From positions 129,604 through 193,603 of the forward strand of contig DBQM01000037.1 of NCBI GenBank assembly GCA_002305725.1: 64,000 nucleotides of DNA, in the 5' to 3' direction. The DNA comes from Ruminococcus sp. UBA1394 (GTDB lineage Bacteria; Bacillota; Clostridia; Oscillospirales; Ruminococcaceae). The notes below the pieces were generated by a model. It was not told the DNA's origin. It ran no database searches and saw only the letters and a list, made by a program, of their open reading frames with translations. Positions 60,541 through 64,000 of the stretch are shown here, piece by piece. The position numbers and the translations under genes are program-made. The first letter of the stretch is position 1; the number at the start of each line of letters is the position of its first letter.

Positions 60541-62364
60541 TTATCTTCCTCCCGCCACGCCGAACAGCTTTTCCTTGTACTCCGGCGCGTGAACCTGAAG
60601 CAGATACCTCTCATTACCGCAGCGATAAAGGCACAGACCCTGTTGGGGATATTTTACGAGCGAAAACTCCGACATTTCTAATTGAAGCATATCGGTATAC
60701 GCTCTTGGTTCTACGTTGCCCGCGTTGAACAGAAACTGATGGATAGGAATAGCAAACAGCGGTCTAGTAAGCTCCCTGATCTCGGGCAGCAGGAAATCGT
60801 CGATATTCTGGCTTGCGATCACCATTGCAGATTCCTTTTTCCGCACTCTTTTCATGGCGTTTCTGATGTACTCGATGGCTGTCAGATTTGAAAGGAATAA
60901 ATAAAGCTCGTCTATTGCCGCGGCGGTGTTCCCTTCGCCTAAAAGCTGATTTGACATGTAGCTCAGAATATTGAACAAAAGAGCGTCTTTAAGCCTTTTG
61001 TTTGTGTCCATAAGACCTTTTACTCCGAAGCACAGAAACTTTGAATCCTTAACGTTAGTATGCCCGTTGAAATACTTTGCTTCAGCTCCTCTGCACATAG
61101 AATGCAGTCCCAGACAGATGTTCTGCAGTATTTCCTCTGTGTACAAACGCTTCTTTTCCTCGTCGAAAATCATGAATTCCTTTTCCGTCAGTTCATAAAG
61201 ATCGGTCATTGTAGGATAATCCTCCGGCTTCAGCCTGTTGAAATCAGTGAGGTCGTCAATACCGAATCTTGCATACAATTTCATTAACATAATTTCTATC
61301 GTATCTATCTCGCTGTCAGTGAAATCCTTGTATGCTCTGAAAAAGTCCTTTAAATATGATATGTGCTGACTTAGTCTTGTTACCCTTCTGAACGCTTCCG
61401 GAGACTGCCCGTCACGCTCAGCTTCTCCGAAGGTTTTGGGTTCAAGGGGATTTATCATATATTCTCCCGACATGAAATCGAGATAGGTTCCTCCCAGATT
61501 TTCCGTCAGCTCCTTGTACTCCTGTTCAGCGTCTAAAATTATTATGCTTTTTCCGCTCTCCCTCATATTGGTAAGCAAAAGCTTCATAAGGTACGACTTT
61601 CCCTGACCGCTGTTTCCTAAAATGAGAACGTTTGCGTTTGTCTTGTCGTCGCTCCGCTTATCAAAGTCCGCCAAAATGTTTGTTCCGAACTTATCTTTTC
61701 CGATATAGAAGCCCTTTTCATCGGTTTTTCCGCTGTAATTCAGCGGATAGAGATTTGCGACCGAGCTTGCCGGAAGAACGCGTTCATACAGACTGCCGAA
61801 CACATTGTATCCGAACGGCAGAGCTGAGAGCATGCCTTCTTTCTGACGGAGAATCAGTCTGTCGACAGTTATTTTTGAGCGCGTAAGCTCCATTAGTATA
61901 TCCGACTGAAGCTCCTTAAGCTTGTCCTCGCTTACCGCTTTCAGTTCGATAAACACGGCGCAGTGCAGCAGCGGTTCCTTGTTTCGGCGCATATCGGCAA
62001 TAAGCTGAACAACGTCCTGTAAATTGCTTTCCGCGGCAATCGATTCCGTTACGTCGTTTACGGTCGACATAAGCTTGTTTCTTCTTGCGGCATGCTGAAT
62101 TATCTGCCTTTGCTCGGCGCTGTCCACAAGGCGGTTATATATTCTTAAAGTAACCGAGCTTCTGTCGGCAAGATGGGCGAGGATAGCCTGTTCTTCGGTG
62201 GTAGGCGGCCATTCTCTGACCGCCCACACGCATTTATACGAATTGCCGCAGATAAAATGGTCGGTAAAAAAACGGACCGTGCCGGGAACGACGCGGTCAA
62301 AAAACTCCTGTATCCTTATTTCCTCCGCCTGTTCCGGAGTCATCGCTCTTTTTTTAAACGGCAT
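60541..62364 (-). CDS. VirB4/TraE-family conjugation ATPase
   Basis: 607 residues from ATG 62364 (AGGAG 7 bp upstream; overlaps the preceding gene by 11 bp). Residues 1-230 are the VirB4 N-terminal domain; the RecA-like ATPase has Walker A LGNSGQGKSYLM (about 249-260), Walker B TAAAIDELYLFLS, and conserved ASQNIDDFLLPEIRELTR. It powers the type IV secretion channel and is the core of the element's mating machinery. All ATPase motifs are intact. Placed after PrgI and a small conserved gene, the standard order for clostridial elements. Confidence 0.93.
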   Translation of the reverse strand: MPFKKRAMTPEQAEEIRIQEFFDRVVPGTVRFFTDHFICGNSYKCVWAVREWPPTTEEQAILAHLADRSSVTLRIYNRLVDSAEQRQIIQHAARRNKLMSTVNDVTESIAAESNLQDVVQLIADMRRNKEPLLHCAVFIELKAVSEDKLKELQSDILMELTRSKITVDRLILRQKEGMLSALPFGYNVFGSLYERVLPASSVANLYPLNYSGKTDEKGFYIGKDKFGTNILADFDKRSDDKTNANVLILGNSGQGKSYLMKLLLTNMRESGKSIIILDAEQEYKELTENLGGTYLDFMSGEYMINPLEPKTFGEAERDGQSPEAFRRVTRLSQHISYLKDFFRAYKDFTDSEIDTIEIMLMKLYARFGIDDLTDFNRLKPEDYPTMTDLYELTEKEFMIFDEEKKRLYTEEILQNICLGLHSMCRGAEAKYFNGHTNVKDSKFLCFGVKGLMDTNKRLKDALLFNILSYMSNQLLGEGNTAAAIDELYLFLSNLTAIEYIRNAMKRVRKKESAMVIASQNIDDFLLPEIRELTRPLFAIPIHQFLFNAGNVEPRAYTDMLQLEMSEFSLVKYPQQGLCLYRCGNERYLLQVHAPEYKEKLFGVAGGR

Positions 62365-62941
62365 ACGGCTTCTCCTTATCCTGTATCGGCTCAATATATT
62401 TTTCTCCCTCCGCGTCCTCGATTTTATCTCCGTTCATAGAGACGTCAAAGTAAATAGCCAGCATTCTCTTTATATCCTCCTTATTCATTCTTCTGACGTC
62501 AAAGCCATGCTCCGATATTATCTTGGAAGCGCGGTTTATCTGCTGAAATATCTGCGATTCCTTTTTGTCCTTTGTTCTTACGCAGAACATAAACTGTCTT
62601 GCGGTAGACATTTCAAGCTGAATGCCGTCTAAAAACTTCATGTCCTGTTCCAGCAGCTTTATGACAGCGGGATTTTTTTCGCAGTCTATCCTGTTTCTGA
62701 TATTGATCTTGTTGCCGTCGAAGCATTCGCAGCTGTCAAGACAGATTATTTCAAGCTCTGGTATCATGCTCAGCAGCGTCATAAGGCGGCGTATCTTGGT
62801 ATCAATATTTTCATTTGACAATACGGATATATTGGTGGGCTGAACGCTGAAAAAGGACAGCTCGCCTTTTTCCGTTTTCAGTCCGTATCTGCCGAAGCCT
62901 TTCAGTCCGAACAGGCTTTGCGTTGATTTTTTGTTTTTCAT
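62354..62941 (-). CDS. conserved conjugation-module protein between PrgI and VirB4
   Basis: 195 residues. It lies 4 bp after PrgI and overlaps VirB4. The sequence (LSFFSVQPTNISVLSNENID, IPELEIICLDSCECFDGNKI, STARQFMFCVRTKDKKESQI) resembles the N-terminal CagE/TraC-like region that in other systems is part of VirB4, so it may be a separately encoded N-terminal module of that ATPase. No ATPase motifs. Cytoplasmic. Confidence 0.6.
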   Translation of the reverse strand: MKNKKSTQSLFGLKGFGRYGLKTEKGELSFFSVQPTNISVLSNENIDTKIRRLMTLLSMIPELEIICLDSCECFDGNKINIRNRIDCEKNPAVIKLLEQDMKFLDGIQLEMSTARQFMFCVRTKDKKESQIFQQINRASKIISEHGFDVRRMNKEDIKRMLAIYFDVSMNGDKIEDAEGEKYIEPIQDKEKPYAV

Positions 62942-62945
62942 CTTG

Positions 62946-63209
62946 TTACCTCCAGTAATATATCTGCTGCGCCGTTACAAAAAAGCGGAAGGCGCAGACT
63001 ATATAGTCCATGACCGTGGTTTCTTCAAGTCTTATTGATAAAAACGCAAACACAGCCGTTACCGCAAAGGGCAGAAAGGTCCAGAGCTGAGTTAGCAAAA
63101 CCACGGACAGTATCAGTCCGAGACATATGATAAGGAAATCCCTTATACTCCACAGCCACAGCCTTGATCCGGCTTTCATATTCTGGGGATAGATATATGT
63201 TTTTTTCAT
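62946..63209 (-). CDS. PrgI-family (VirB3-like) conjugation membrane protein
   Basis: 87 residues with AAAGGAG before ATG 63209. The sequence YIYPQNMKAGSRLWLWSIRD is followed by two membrane helices (about 25-60) and a C-terminal AFRFFVTAQQIYYW. PrgI proteins sit at the base of Gram-positive type IV secretion channels and work with VirB4, encoded two genes downstream. Short length and two-helix topology are standard. Confidence 0.85.
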   Translation of the reverse strand: MKKTYIYPQNMKAGSRLWLWSIRDFLIICLGLILSVVLLTQLWTFLPFAVTAVFAFLSIRLEETTVMDYIVCAFRFFVTAQQIYYWR

Positions 63210-63230
63210 ACTTTCTCCTTTCGGGTATTA

Positions 63231-63259
63231 AAAAATCCGCTGCAAATCAGCGGATTTTT
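63231..63259 (-). terminator. intrinsic terminator overlapping the phosphoesterase stop
   Basis: Perfect 12-bp arms AAAAATCCGCTG (63231-63242) and CAGCGGATTTTT (63248-63259) with a T run on the minus strand. It separates the phosphoesterase gene from prgI. Confidence 0.8.
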
Positions 63260-63939
63260 AATTCTTCAATGTCATCAAACATAAACTGAAGCTTATCTGT
63301 TCTTTTGCGGATATGATAATGACCGCAGTACCATTTTTTATAGTCTGTAATTTCTTCAATATGATCCAGCCATATCTCTGTGCTTGTATCAACCGTTTTC
63401 TGATTTACACAGCTTAGAAAAGCCTCCGCAGGCTGATATTTTAACGGACAGGTATGACTAAGAACAATATCTATAGGATTGTCTTTCAGTACAGCCTCTG
63501 TTTTTCTTTTTATTTCTTCCGACGGCTGCTCGTCATCCCACCAGCCGTATCCCTTCATAAGCCTGTATCCCTTATCTACGCTGTAAGCTCCGCCTATTAC
63601 GAGACATTTCAGTCCGTCCAGGTCATATATTTCTCCGTCGGCTGCAAACAGCAGATTCGGATACTTGCTTTCTTTGTATACAATTCCGCCGTTCCATATT
63701 ATCTGCTCATAGTCCGGCAGCTTCTGAGGACGCATTTCATGGTTTCCGTGAATACAAAAAAGTGTAACAGGAAGCTTGGAAAGAATATATTTTAACCGTC
63801 CGTCGCTTTCGTTACCGTAATAATTTATTCCGGCGTCGCCAAGTATAACGATAACGTCCTCGGCCGTCGTATTGGCTAACCTGCAAAACTCCTTTATTCT
63901 CCTAAAATCTCCGTGCGTATCTCCGGTTATATATATCAT
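63247..63939 (-). CDS. calcineurin-like metallophosphoesterase
   Basis: 230 residues. All metal-binding motifs are present: GDTHGD (residues 6-11), GDAG near 34, GNHE near 66, and later HTC and GHYH for the second His pair. Cytoplasmic, single domain. The family hydrolyses phosphate esters (nucleotides or proteins); the substrate is unknown. Similar genes are common passengers in clostridial conjugative elements. A terminator overlaps its stop, so it is transcribed apart from the conjugation genes. From 63940 to the window end nothing further is recognised. Confidence 0.88.
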   Translation of the reverse strand: MIYITGDTHGDFRRIKEFCRLANTTAEDVIVILGDAGINYYGNESDGRLKYILSKLPVTLFCIHGNHEMRPQKLPDYEQIIWNGGIVYKESKYPNLLFAADGEIYDLDGLKCLVIGGAYSVDKGYRLMKGYGWWDDEQPSEEIKRKTEAVLKDNPIDIVLSHTCPLKYQPAEAFLSCVNQKTVDTSTEIWLDHIEEITDYKKWYCGHYHIRKRTDKLQFMFDDIEELKIR

Positions 63940-64000
63940 CCGTCATCCCTCCTGATTACACAGTATATCACCGGAATCTGGCAAAGTCAACTTAAATCAC

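Larger units (their letters stand above)
29223..64000 (-). mobile_element. composite integrative conjugative element, right end outside window
   Basis: Every convincing gene from 29223 to 63939 is on the minus strand. The order is recombinase module (29.2-35.9 kb), RTX secretion cargo (36.3-51.1 kb), and mobilisation/conjugation module (51.4-63.9 kb; relaxase, MobC-like, ArdA-like, NlpC/P60, VirB4, PrgI). This matches clostridial conjugative elements that use serine recombinases. The limits are inferred: no attL or attR could be identified, and the coupling protein and remaining type IV genes would lie beyond 64 kb. It remains possible that the RTX cargo is a separate insertion. Confidence 0.5.

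Noticed and set aside
1..64000. tRNA, rRNA or known riboswitch genes
   Set aside because: No cloverleaf, rRNA segment or familiar riboswitch core was recognised on reading both strands; a covariance scan would be decisive.

Overview
The window looks like the chromosome of a low-to-moderate G+C, anaerobic, plant-fibre-degrading Clostridia member, most likely a Ruminococcus-like Oscillospiraceae. The evidence is a modular secreted GH5 cellulase, a FIVAR-repeat wall protein with an NPNTG sorting signal, a PocR-domain sensor kinase, strong AGGAGG ribosome binding sites, and clostridial-type conjugation and serine-recombinase genes. No rRNA, tRNA or CRISPR array was recognised.

1-11.7 kb is mostly core-like: an AI-2E-family exporter (cut by the window start), a sodium symporter, a tocopherol-cyclase-like protein, a 4Fe-4S protein divergent from a Crp/Fnr regulator with a clear shared operator, then decayed DNA (GH5 fragment fused to an unknown fragment and a frameshifted histidine kinase). 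A two-gene signalling operon follows, with an unusually structured leader RNA and a PocR hybrid kinase.

11.7-29 kb is accessory. It holds a two-gene cassette resembling the type I Mokosh anti-phage system (Ser/Thr kinase-COG1112 helicase plus partner) flanked by defence-gene debris, an Hsp20 gene, a Ku/LigD end-joining operon whose ligase lacks the expected catalytic lysine, an Rpn-type nuclease gene split by an IS3-family element with exact target duplication, the wall protein, the GH5 cellulase and a tyrosine integrase.

From 29.2 kb to the right edge every convincing gene lies on the minus strand, and this reads as one composite integrative conjugative element. It has three parts: (i) a recombinase module with three large-serine-recombinase-type genes, two toxin systems and a sigma-like regulator preceded by an attenuator; (ii) about 15 kb of cargo encoding two RTX calcium-binding proteins, each immediately preceded by a lipoprotein gene, plus a HlyB-like ABC exporter and HlyD-like adaptor, that is, a type I secretion locus in an apparently single-membrane organism; (iii) a conjugation module with MobC-like protein, a relaxase fused to Sel1 repeats (apparently with a CTG start), ArdA-like protein, NlpC/P60 hydrolase, VirB4, PrgI and small element genes. 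A decayed duplicate of the relaxase 3' end marks the cargo/conjugation border.

The most unusual candidate system is the RTX-lipoprotein-exporter locus. Its gene order suggests secreted effectors with dedicated membrane partners, possibly immunity proteins, carried on a conjugative element.
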